A DNA stretch of 64,000 bases from the NCBI RefSeq assembly GCF_000237925.1, contig NW_017386070.1, forward strand, positions 124,001 to 188,000, written 5' to 3'. A program made the translations under genes and the position numbers. Position 1 is the first letter of the stretch. Each line of letters begins with the position of its first letter. A model generated the notes under the pieces. That model was given only the letters and a program-made list of their open reading frames with translations, did no database searches and was not told the DNA's origin. Below, piece after piece: positions 41,101 through 47,465 of the stretch. Source of the stretch: Schistosoma mansoni. Its lineage: Eukaryota; Platyhelminthes; Trematoda; Strigeidida; Schistosomatidae.

Positions 41101-44100
41101 CTCGTTATCGTTGTGTTAATAAGTAGACGATTACCGTTGAGCCTATCATAAATAGCGTACCAATTCTCTTGAGTGCTGTTTAAACTTTTTTTCCTCATAT
41201 ATATTTATTGTTCCATGCTTTTCAGGATAGTTTGAATTTGGCTATTGGTACTATTGCTAGTAGTGACACTTTGGTTCGAGGTTCATATCGTTATGCTATT
41301 GGCAAGTCTTCTTATTTGACTTATTTTCATTACGTGATCAACTTTCATTGTTGCTGTGACTGTTATTTTTTGTTGATTTTCTGGCGTTGAGATAACTTTT
41401 TTTTATTTCATTACTGATTGTCTTTATTAAAGAATCGATGGTCATTAGTCTTCTCTTGATCTAACAACAGATAGTTTTATCAGCATAGGTTTGTGGAGAT
41501 TGTTGTGCTTTGATTGAGATCATCGCGCAAGACCGAAGGCCCTGGGTTCGGGTCATATGCGTGGTATCATGTATGGGCACTGCTGAGAAGTCACATACTA
41601 GAGCGAAACGGCCATTCAGTGCTTCCAGGTTCTTGATAGTGGTCTAACATTGACCGACTCATGATCTTAATTGGAACAAATAATTTGTTTGAATAAACTA
41701 TCTTTGGCTCGTTTTTTGTAGTTGAAAATCGGAAAAAGTAAGTGGGTGAAAGTTATCTGTATGGAGCAGTATAATGCGAAATATCATACCATTATTCATG
41801 ACTTAGTGAATCAGTGTGTTATTGTAGATACATTTAGATACAAAACTGATAAAAGTTATTCAGCACTTCTTCGTTTTAGACCTAATTCTGGGACTCAAAT
41901 AATTCACTCCTGATTAACGTAGATATTGGCACAAATGTGAATTAGTTCAAGTTGCCACATCACATCTATAAATCAAAATGGAATTTGCAAGATGAGTACT
42001 AAACGAGTCGAAACAATATTTAATTCAGTTACATCCCTATTATTCAGCGATTCTTAATCACAAACTTTATCAAACGGAGTTGTCACTGTACAAAATCACA
42101 GTGAATTTCTGAACCTAACTAAGATAACTTAAAGCCAACCAACTAACTTTATACTGAATAGATCGGTAGAAACGAAAACTCATTCTTAATCAGTGAATAA
42201 AGTTTATTTTAAACCAATATGTGAATTTGAAAATTAATGTCTTTCCAAATGTAGTACTCATCACTCTTAACGGATATTCAAACTCCAGTTCTATCGGAAC
42301 GTCTGCAGCTATGGATCACGATTATTGCTTGAAACCCAACCAGTTGGTCTACACCTTCTCACCCAGCTCAGACCAACAGTCAGTGACTACATGAACTAAT
42401 ATTGTTTCTTATTTTAGCTGCTTTCACACATCACATCATTCTGGGTTGAGTTTGGAAGAGGTTAAACATATGTAGTACATATTCAAGTCGTTTCATTTGA
42501 TGAGGATTCACAGCTTTAATTAAAGAACAACGTATTATTTATTGTCGTAACTAATTCTGCTTGTATTCGGTTGTTCGATCAATGTATTTTTGACTAGATG
42601 TGCTAGTTTGTCAAGTATTATTTGTGATAATCAGATATATTGTGACTAAGTCATCATCTATGACAATGATCTCATAAGCTGTTTTTTTCTTGAAGTCTAA
42701 CGTTTACCACATAAATATTCTTTAATGTTAGGTGTATATCAAACTAATCCGTTTAATACAGTCAATATTAGTTTGATATTAAATTACATGACGATTTCTT
42801 GGCTTGAATGCGTCTTCGTTTTTTTTAAATAATGCTAAAATCAGTAATTTTGTAAAGATTTATTCGCTGTTTACAAACCACACATAAATTAGGTGCTAAT
42901 CACGCTGCTTAGATGCAATGGGATCCAAATTCATGAACTACTTAGTTTTGGTGTAATTTCACACGGATAAATTTTGTATATTCGCAAAGGGATAACAAAC
43001 TTGAGGGTACATGTTGTATATGGTGTGTATATAACTGTTAACTCTAATTCCTGTGTATTCATTTTTATCGTGTGGCTTAGTGAATGGATTTTGAATTCCT
43101 GTGCTACTGAATCACGTGAGTAGTTTTCACTTCATAATTGGTCTTTTCTACTGATGATACATTACTTACCGTTAATTTTTCATTAACTTTTTATTGACTC
43201 CTACAATATGATCATCGAACCCCATTTTATACTGTACTATTTTCCTTTTTTTTGACTGAAAGCCCGACTAATCAATATGAGAGAAAAATTTCCGGACGAT
43301 GCACTTCTCACTTTATTACTTGCCGTTGGTTTTTTAAGTATGGCCATGCAGAAACATATTGGTTCACGTCATCTTGCTATTTTACAGGTAAGTTTCTTTT
43401 CTACTCTTAAAAACATAATACATTACATGGTCGGTTGCCGTGTGTGAGTGTAATCATCTAAAGAAAAATTTAGGATTATTTCAGTATTCTTTTTAAAAAT
43501 TATTTCATTTGCATATACAGTTACAATAAAACAACGCTAGTAGTAAATAAAATAGTTTTGTTATCTGGATGTTATTTTTTGGGAGTGAAGTTTGCGTAAA
43601 CCTCTTCTGGTATTTATAATAATTCAGTTGTGATCATGAAGGTCTTCCCTTTAGAAGAAATTAAGATTTATAAGAAGTAATGTTTTTAACTCATGCATCA
43701 GTAACATCAAAAAACGTTCTCCTGCTCACGCAGACGTTCTATAGCGTTTCAGTGGCCCTTGATTTCCCTTTTTGAATACCTTTAAACTTATCGTCTTGTA
43801 GTAACGACCCCCAATATACATATTTTGATATTTTTTCTAAATATCCCATTTTTGTCATATTATTGTAGCCTCTTCATTTATTTATTTATTTAAGGCTGTT
43901 GGTTTTCTTGGGGAGTATAAACGTTTACGTGGTGATTGCCAGGAGGTTTACTACAATATAGCACGTGCTTGTCACCAACTTTGTAAGTTTACTGACATTC
44001 TATTTTCAAAAACCCTGACTTGAATACATATCTTTATCAAACGATAATGTAATAAGAAGACGAAGATTATCAGGACTATGTGATATATTAGCGCAATACA

Positions 44101-46776
44101 TTTCGAACAATCTGATCACACATATACTTGTTAAGAACATTTATATATAAAAATAAAAGGTCAACTAGACTGGAAATGGGGGGTGTTGTATGAAAGTGTA
44201 AAAGGGTTTATTGAAGCCTTAGCCATACGAAAATTCAAACCCCTTTTGTGTATTCAAAAACAGTTTGTTCTCACTTTAAACCTACCCTGGCAATATTAGC
44301 TTATTATCCAGAGTGATCAGGTGTCAAATTGTTTTCACATTATTATTATTATTATCCTTGTCTCCTCTTGCCCCCCCCCATTTCCAGTCTAGTTCACCTT
44401 TTATTTTTATATATAAGTGTTCTTAACAAGTATATGTGTGATCAGATTGTTCGAAATATATTGCGCTAATATATCACATGATAGTATCATTTCCTGTGGT
44501 GATGTCCTTCGTTTCTCAGTCAACTGACTGCTAGTAATCTGATAGATGATAGGATTCTCTTTTGTTGCTTTTTTATTAAGAAGAATTGAGGGTTTCGCTC
44601 AATGGTTGTAATGTTCTTCACTTGAGCACATAATCACTTTAAAATTAAATTGGTGAGCTTTTTTTCATTCAGCTATGTGAATATCATTTTCATCCTTTAT
44701 CAGTTGTCCGATTATTTTTGTGATTGTTTGATCATACGTAACCGAAAAAATCAAACATTTTATTGAGGTATGCTTTCACTATAAAATCATACTTTAGGTT
44801 ATATCTCTTATTGTGTATTTTTATCTTACATAGTTGCTGGTATTCTTGCAGTCATTTTTAATTTCTTCATTCAAAATCCCTTAATCGCGTATACAGCTAT
44901 AGAGTGTAGTTCTATTGTTAGATCACATACGAATGAGAATCTTCGAATTTATGACTGGCTACTATATGACTAGGACAACGGTTCATAGTTTTAACAATTT
45001 TATTCACCCAGTAGTAAAAATAGACCGAAATGCAATTAGATTTTAAAGTGACTCATACTTTCCCGACTGAAATTACCATGGTTATTAAGACAAGTTTTTA
45101 ATCAGTACATTTTTCATAGTATTTTGGACGTGTACTTCTGTTTCTGACAAAGTTTTAAGCAGGACCGTCTCCATCATCATTGTCTGTTTCCTAACGAAAC
45201 ATTTTAGAATGCCTTCGTTCGAAGGTACATTTTACTAACGCATGCTTAATATAGTTTGTGTGTGTTTCGACTTGAGTCATTTTAATCTGTTTTGTTTAGT
45301 GCAAAACTAAATGTAAAATAAATATTTGCATATACTAAACAAAGTACCTCCAAACAGTTATTTTTGTGTTATTTGTGGATATCAAGTAGAAATTGAAACA
45401 AGTTATAGTGTGTATCTCATATGGTTTGGTAAATAGGAATTTACTTTTATGTTTCTTCTTTGTCTATCATTGACAAGATTATTATTTTGTTAATCAGACC
45501 ACATCGTTTGTGAACATTTGAAGGGAAAAATCACAAGAGAACAACTTTCACATTCATTATTTCTTGTTAAACATATAACATTTATTTCCGAATGGACATG
45601 AGCTTAGCTTGTAAAAACGATATTACCTTTCCTACCTCATCTTCCTGTAGTATATTTCATGGTTGACATTTTCGTAATTGAGCATGTAGTTAAATATTAT
45701 CGATACTGTAGTACATAGGCACTTGTTCTTTTTTAATATTCAGTGATCACTCACATGGCTATTCATTATTATGAAAAAGTCCTTGCTATGGAGCCTATCG
45801 GAAACAATCCTGAAGAGAAGTCTGTAAGTCCTGCTTTCTTTTCTTTGAATATACACTATTATTATTGTTGTTGAGGAAATAAAAAACCTATTGCTTAACC
45901 TAACCTATACTCGTATATTGTTTTAAAATGATTTCTCAATAAATACGGCCTCTTCGGTAAGTTTAACGCACTCATTTTATAAACAGATCTCATATGCACG
46001 ATGACTTCAAGTAAAAAAGAGGTAAGACTGTTAGGTTATTGTATGTTGGCTTAGGTTGTGTGAAAATCATCAGAAATTCTGCGAAGAAATAACCTTGCTA
46101 AAAAGAAGCTAATCAAGCAAATCTTTGAAATAATTTAGAATTTGCGTTAGGAGTTGAACGATCCTCATATAAAAGAATTATGACGCCTCACGGTGAAAGC
46201 CTATATCCTTTGGATTTCACGAGATTCATACCTCTCTTAAACCACGTGTGCTGGATTCGATTTGCGAAGACGTAAACGCCTACTTCTGAGGAGTCCCGCA
46301 CTTGGTGGAAAAGACCATCCAATGCTTCTCGCTTTTGAAGAGTGGCTTAATTTGGACTAGATTGTGATCTCACTGAAAATAAACAAACTTCACAATCCCA
46401 CGCTGAATACTTCTAAACAGGAGGTTAACCACCGTATTGTCTGTATTCAGTGACAGTTTTACTAACTACATTTCAGCTTTGTCTCATTCAAATTTTAGTC
46501 TTTTTTTATTAAATGCGGTGCTTTGTACTATTAGGCACAATCTGGTGTCTGATATTAGTTATCAAATTCCGTCATTAGTCGATACCAGTTACCAGTGGTC
46601 TGGTTGCTAGCATGATCGTATCTTCTTACTGCATTTGTTGTTCACTATCTTTTGGTTTATTTTATTAGGTTACTAATCTGCATAGAGAAGCTGCTTTCAA
46701 TTTAGCTCTTTTGTATCGAACTAATGGGAATCCAGCAATGGCTCGTCATATACTTCAAAAATATGTTGTCATTTAA
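17112..46776 (+). CDS. GTF3C3: TFIIIC subunit 3 (TPR protein), 21 coding exons
   Basis: TPR-repeat subunit of transcription factor TFIIIC (TFIIIC102; yeast Tfc4/τ131). In the nucleus TFIIIC binds A and B boxes of Pol III genes, and this subunit bridges to TFIIIB (Brf1/Bdp1). CDS joins 17112-17195, 17237-17471, 22272-22348, 22397-22514, 24698-24774, 25045-25159, 25285-25451, 25991-26078, 27434-27492, 30062-30165, 30231-30318, 30945-31094, 32637-32810, 35910-36303, 37878-38242, 40494-40592, 41226-41301, 43263-43387, 43895-43982, 45744-45823, 46669-46776. Total 2871 nt, 956 aa; all phases agree. Human protein is 886 aa. Layout: acidic N-terminus (1-106), basic stretch (107-140), TPR array (about 137-510), charged linker (about 525-595), second helical/TPR array to the C-terminus. 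Family hallmarks are a GVISFDDLM-like N-terminal motif and a C-terminal [16 protein letters not shown] motif. Exon boundaries are hand-inferred, without transcript data. Confidence 0.9.
17237..17471 (+). CDS. GTF3C3: GTF3C3 exon 2 (aa 29-106)
   Basis: Encodes FLNGLV...[16 protein letters not shown]; the second motif corresponds to the conserved N-terminal LxGKISFEEF-like motif of the family. It then passes into a Ser/Asp-rich acidic stretch. Ends in phase 1 at GTAAGT. Without the splice the frame runs to a stop at about 17635, which is why an uninterrupted 131-codon frame appears here. Confidence 0.85.
18188..18625 (-). repeat. Solo LTR, family A, perfect 5-bp TSD
   Basis: A 438-bp LTR in intron 2. 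On the minus strand it begins TGTTATATCCC and ends CATAACA. It is flanked on both sides by AACGA (18183-18187 and 18626-18630), a perfect target-site duplication. A TATA-like TATAAAAACCC stretch precedes the region matching GTTTTGGACTTAACTGG in other copies. No internal retroelement sequence adjoins it, so it is a solo LTR. Confidence 0.88.
18835..19198 (-). mobile_element. 3' end of an RTE-like LINE
   Basis: Minus-strand 3' UTR fragment with an (AAAT)n tail at 18840-18855. The tail and adjoining AACACATA..ATTGG recur at 38747-38780, where decayed RT sequence follows, so both belong to one LINE family. No coding sequence remains here. Confidence 0.5.
19200..20816 (+). mobile_element. RTE-like LINE, RT region, inactivated
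   Basis: Plus-strand frames give a linker ([19 protein letters not shown]), then RT blocks: [40 protein letters not shown] and [19 protein letters not shown] (open frame 19572-20054), then a stop, then [14 protein letters not shown]. The YADD block is missing: about 20190 jumps into the post-RT region (SIARISWDH, then [16 protein letters not shown] at 20306-20578). A TGAC-rich tail near 20797-20815 matches the tetranucleotide 3' ends of RTE elements. It lies in intron 2 of GTF3C3, in the sense direction. Confidence 0.85.
21168..22076 (-). mobile_element. Penelope-like element fragment (RT and GIY-YIG)
   Basis: From N to C on the minus strand: a frame (22076-21816) ending [17 protein letters not shown], whose RYMDDT is the catalytic motif of Penelope-like RTs (usually RYVDDT); then, across stops, [17 protein letters not shown], matching the RKxDGTLxTxVYRKPT block; then a frame (21371-21168) with [20 protein letters not shown], resembling the GIY-YIG endonuclease core with its first Y replaced. 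Several stops and frame changes show a dead copy. Confidence 0.7.
22272..22514 (+). CDS. GTF3C3: GTF3C3 exons 3-4 (aa 107-171)
   Basis: Exon 3 (22272-22348) encodes the basic stretch PRRSKRRQ...GKKKLKLR, a plausible nuclear-localisation signal. A 48-bp intron (22349-22396, GTAACT...AATAG) separates it from exon 4 (22397-22514), with [18 protein letters not shown], the start of the first TPR. The unspliced frame stops within the 48-bp intron, so splicing is required. Confidence 0.85.
23300..24603 (-). mobile_element. RTE-like LINE, RT and C-terminal region
   Basis: Minus strand, in intron 4. Frame 24599-24294 has [20 protein letters not shown] and [19 protein letters not shown] (RT fingers/palm). 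Frame 24176-23628 has [15 protein letters not shown] (catalytic FADD), [12 protein letters not shown] and [18 protein letters not shown]. The frame shifts between them near 24230 and the C-terminus decays toward 23300. The 3' end is CAGGCGTAAGTAAGTACGTA, a tetranucleotide-type RTE tail. The plus-strand frames over this block are shadows. Confidence 0.88.
24698..24774 (+). CDS. GTF3C3: GTF3C3 exon 5 (aa 172-197)
   Basis: Encodes [20 protein letters not shown], helix A and turn of TPR2, and ends KAKE at GTGAGT. Acceptor is TTTAG at 24697. Confidence 0.88.
25045..25159 (+). CDS. GTF3C3: GTF3C3 exon 6 (aa 198-235)
   Basis: Starts [16 protein letters not shown] after a TTTTTCAG acceptor and continues TPR2/TPR3 ([20 protein letters not shown]). 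Ends in phase 1 at GTACGC. Confidence 0.9.
25285..25451 (+). CDS. GTF3C3: GTF3C3 exon 7 (aa 236-291)
   Basis: Encodes [20 protein letters not shown] and [13 protein letters not shown], the fourth TPR, ending ELAD at GTAAGT. The intron before it is 125 bp. Confidence 0.9.
25991..26078 (+). CDS. GTF3C3: GTF3C3 exon 8 (aa 292-320)
   Basis: Encodes [20 protein letters not shown], aligning with the segment of the human protein in which helical repeats continue after the first TPR block. Acceptor TTTTCATAG, donor GTACGT, phase 1 out. Confidence 0.8.
26147..26880 (-). mobile_element. RTE-like LINE, 3' part
   Basis: Same family as the 23.3-24.6 kb copy. Frame 26633-26163 carries [40 protein letters not shown] and ends [10 protein letters not shown]. 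Upstream decayed sequence reaches about 26880. It lies in intron 8, antisense to GTF3C3. Its 379-bp 3' end is nearly identical to 32897-33275. Confidence 0.85.
27434..27492 (+). CDS. GTF3C3: GTF3C3 exon 9 (aa 321-340)
   Basis: Short exon encoding [18 protein letters not shown], helix-turn-helix of a TPR (family motif of the type NIAAELYxxNKQYDKALE). Phase 0 out at GTAAAC. Confidence 0.82.
28435..28795 (+). repeat. Dispersed repeat matching 3225-3485
   Basis: From about 28545 this aligns with 3225-3485: shared runs include GTCTCAATCTT, TTCTGTAAATATCAGT and CATATACTACTTAT. Just upstream, CACCTGAGATGCC...CATCAAACC may be a hammerhead remnant, again as at 3146. In intron 9. Confidence 0.55.
29125..29635 (-). 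repeat. Solo LTR, family A, perfect 5-bp TSD
   Basis: A 511-bp LTR in intron 9, minus orientation, beginning TGTTATATCC (complement of 29635 leftward). The last dinucleotide is CG instead of CA, a CpG-type change. CTCTC flanks both sides (29120-29124 and 29636-29640). Internal landmarks GGTCTGGACTC-like, TATATAAGCCC and TTTTATTTTGACCC match the other family A copies. Confidence 0.85.
30062..30318 (+). CDS. GTF3C3: GTF3C3 exons 10-11 (aa 341-404)
   Basis: Exon 10 (30062-30165) begins [16 protein letters not shown], which fits directly after exon 9 (family motif IITDFSGIVLE). A 65-bp intron (30166-30230) follows. Exon 11 (30231-30318) encodes [20 protein letters not shown], matching the family segment IPDGVPIDITVKLMVCLVHL. 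Donor GTGAGT. Confidence 0.82.
30945..31094 (+). CDS. GTF3C3: GTF3C3 exon 12 (aa 405-454)
   Basis: Fifty codons, starting [20 protein letters not shown] and then [20 protein letters not shown], a TPR-like helical pair. Acceptor ATATAG, donor GTAATT, phase 0 on both sides. Confidence 0.85.
32637..32810 (+). CDS. GTF3C3: GTF3C3 exon 13 (aa 455-512)
   Basis: The clearest TPR of the gene: [20 protein letters not shown] followed by [20 protein letters not shown]. Phase 0 on both sides. The following 3.1-kb intron carries the inverted duplication of the gene's own 3' end. Confidence 0.92.
32897..33275 (-). mobile_element. 379-bp RTE-like 3' end, near-identical to 26147-26525
   Basis: Aligns without gaps to 26147-26525 with only two differences noticed (near 33042 and 33077). 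Its 3' end (minus strand) is at 32897, as in the older copy. It stops abruptly at 33275, exactly where the inverted duplication starts. Encodes the final ~60 residues (frame 33104-32913). Confidence 0.85.
33964..34071 (-). pseudogene. Antisense copy of GTF3C3 exon 21
   Basis: Identical to exon 21 (46669-46776), with its acceptor site and stop codon. Being a lone last exon on the opposite strand of the host intron it cannot be part of the normal GTF3C3 transcript. Confidence 0.93.
34785..34984. other. Assembly gap (200 N) inside the inverted copy
   Basis: A fixed 200-N spacer. By comparison with the other arm it should hold about 1000 bp. Confidence 0.95.
35255..35690 (-). repeat. Degenerate family A LTR, partial
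   Basis: The block 35450-35660 aligns with the LTR at 29125-29635: shared runs include CAGTCCAGAACAC and CTATAAAATAGAAAATAACA, and the AGACTGTTATTAGTAGATTGGG region. The LTR's start (TGTTATATCC) was not found and the other end is too diverged to place. Truncated, in intron 13. Confidence 0.6.
35910..36303 (+). CDS. GTF3C3: GTF3C3 exon 14 (aa 513-643)
   Basis: Largest exon, 394 nt. It starts [16 protein letters not shown] and continues through a Ser/Lys-rich linker ([17 protein letters not shown]) and an acidic patch ([11 protein letters not shown]), then helical sequence from [15 protein letters not shown]. The linker has no TPR character and is where the fluke protein is longer than the human one. 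Ends phase 1 at GTAAGT. Confidence 0.88.
37878..38242 (+). CDS. GTF3C3: GTF3C3 exon 15 (aa 644-765)
   Basis: Encodes [40 protein letters not shown] and [20 protein letters not shown], α-helical throughout. Acceptor TTTTTCTAAAG at 37877; phase 0 out at GTGAGT. The frame is also open upstream, but the splice phase from exon 14 fixes the start. Confidence 0.88.
38745..39740 (-). mobile_element. Degenerate RTE-like LINE
   Basis: Minus strand, in intron 15. Frame 39577-39389 has [20 protein letters not shown], the RT catalytic block with YADD changed to YAND, then [18 protein letters not shown]. Farther on (about 39180-39060) shifted frames resemble the post-RT FDHRCLR..A..-type segment. The 3' end has AT-rich tails near 38747 like those at 18840. 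Multiple stops. Confidence 0.75.
40494..40592 (+). CDS. GTF3C3: GTF3C3 exon 16 (aa 766-798)
   Basis: Encodes [20 protein letters not shown] and [13 protein letters not shown], matching the family segment QLWNIFNQVTMHSQDVRHHRF. Acceptor TTTTCCAG, donor GTAGGT, phase 0. Confidence 0.85.
41226..41301 (+). CDS. GTF3C3: GTF3C3 exon 17 (aa 799-823), GC donor
   Basis: Encodes [20 protein letters not shown] and YRYAI, a TPR helix. The reading frame and the family alignment require the exon to end at 41301, where the intron begins GCAAGT. This is the consensus of minor GC-AG introns. The nearest GT (41306) would shift exon 18 out of frame. Confidence 0.82.
41490..41690 (+). repeat. tRNA-like/hammerhead SINE
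   Basis: In intron 17. B-box-like CCTGGGTTCGGGTC (about 41541-41554), then a hammerhead: stem I strand GCACTG directly before CTGAGAAG, GAAAC, stem III ACGGCCAT, then CAGTGC. Stem I pairs over five bases (CACTG/CAGTG), the best preserved here, but the catalytic strand is CUGAGAA, so G8 is A. Ends with the family's GTGGTCTA...GACTCATGA. Confidence 0.7.
43263..43387 (+). CDS. GTF3C3: GTF3C3 exon 18 (aa 824-865)
   Basis: Encodes [20 protein letters not shown] and [20 protein letters not shown], corresponding to the strongly conserved family segment with GLTFIHMASQKYV..RH. Ends phase 0 at GTAAGT. Confidence 0.9.
43895..43982 (+). CDS. GTF3C3: GTF3C3 exon 19 (aa 866-894)
   Basis: Encodes [20 protein letters not shown] and NIARACHQL, the conserved FLxxYxxLRG.CQE.xYN motif near the family's C-terminus. 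Phase 1 out at GTAAGT. Confidence 0.92.
44078..44479. mobile_element. Foldback / MITE-like element
   Basis: Arms of about 105 bp (44078-44183 and 44374-44479) are inverted repeats of each other with only a few mismatches, starting ATGTGATATATTAGCGCAAT. Between them are about 190 bp of non-coding sequence. Size and structure fit a non-autonomous inverted-repeat DNA element. No clear target-site duplication was seen. It is in intron 19 of GTF3C3. Confidence 0.75.
45744..45823 (+). CDS. GTF3C3: GTF3C3 exon 20 (aa 895-921)
   Basis: Encodes [20 protein letters not shown], helix B of a C-terminal TPR. Phase 0 out at GTAAGT. In the inverted copy of this locus the matching segment is hidden by the 200-N gap. 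Confidence 0.92.
46195..46385 (+). repeat. Hammerhead-SINE relic in intron 20
   Basis: CTTCTGAGGAGTCCCGCACTTGG, then GGAAAAGACCATCCAATGC and GAAGAGTGGCTTA follow the SINE order. CUGAGGA and GAAA are present but stem I no longer pairs. Repeated on the minus strand at about 34355-34545 as part of the inverted copy. Confidence 0.6.
46669..46776 (+). CDS. GTF3C3: GTF3C3 exon 21 (aa 922-956, stop)
   Basis: Encodes [20 protein letters not shown] and ends [10 protein letters not shown] before TAA. This closing TPR and the short tail are diagnostic for the family. An identical copy lies on the minus strand at 33964-34071. Confidence 0.95.
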   Translation, partial: VTNLHREAAFNLALLYRTNGNPAMARHILQKYVVI

Positions 46777-46906
46777 GAATGATGTGTTTATATTTTGTAA
46801 GATTTATTTACTTTTTACACACAACAGTATATATAAAAGTCCAACTCAAGCTTTTAATTTTCCCTAAGATAAATACTACTTGACATTTTATACGCTTTCA
46901 TCTTTA

Positions 46907-46912
46907 AATAAA
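46907..46912 (+). terminator. GTF3C3: Poly(A) signal AATAAA of GTF3C3
   Basis: AATAAA stands 131 bp after the stop codon, the first canonical hexamer in the 3' UTR. The inverted copy carries it at 33828-33833 on the minus strand. Confidence 0.6.
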
Positions 46913-47465
46913 GATTTGTTTTAAATCAAATTATTATTTCTTACTGGTATAACCAATTAGCTATGTCAACATCATAGACCAGCTTAAAACCAGGTTTTTC
47001 AGTCGTAAAAATGACCTCTACCAACCTAGTGTGAGATAATCTTGAAGTACATGTTTTGGATAAATATTGTTCTAACTAAAAGTGTATGAATTTAGACTTC
47101 AATCGAAATGTTACTCATGATCCCTTAAACTAACTAGCCTAGAATAAACTCTTGTTTACCTTTTTAAAATGTCTTATCTGTCAAAACTTACACAAGTGCT
47201 CGAATGAATCAAGTTTTATCCCTGATCCATCATATCGTGGGAAATGAAAATGACACAGATTCAGTGGAAAACAAACATCTTTCTTCGCGGTACTTTTTAA
47301 AAGTGACCCTACTTAGGAGCACATCAAGTATCACTTTTGTCAGCGATTACTTTTTGCTCCAGTTAAAGTCCATTAAGCCTGATTGCTCATCTTAGAACTA
47401 GTTATATAGTAAAGTTCACACTTGTGGAATATTATTCATTCATTCCAGAGTTTTCAGTACTTCTA

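Larger units (their letters stand above)
44695..47465 (+). repeat. Template arm of the inverted duplication
   Basis: The sense-orientation copy, which holds the functional exons 20 and 21 and the poly(A) signal. It is taken as the original because it continues collinearly into exon 19 upstream. See 33275-35245 for the inverted arm. Confidence 0.93.

Noticed and set aside
41722-41913. 63-codon open frame preceded by a TTTTTGTAG-like acceptor in intron 17
   Set aside because: No similarity to the family; exon 17 to exon 18 is continuous in phase and alignment without it.
47204-47395. 63-codon frame present identically at 47204-47395 (+) and 33345-33536 (-)
   Set aside because: The identity comes from the inverted duplication of flanking DNA. 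Nothing suggests it is coding.
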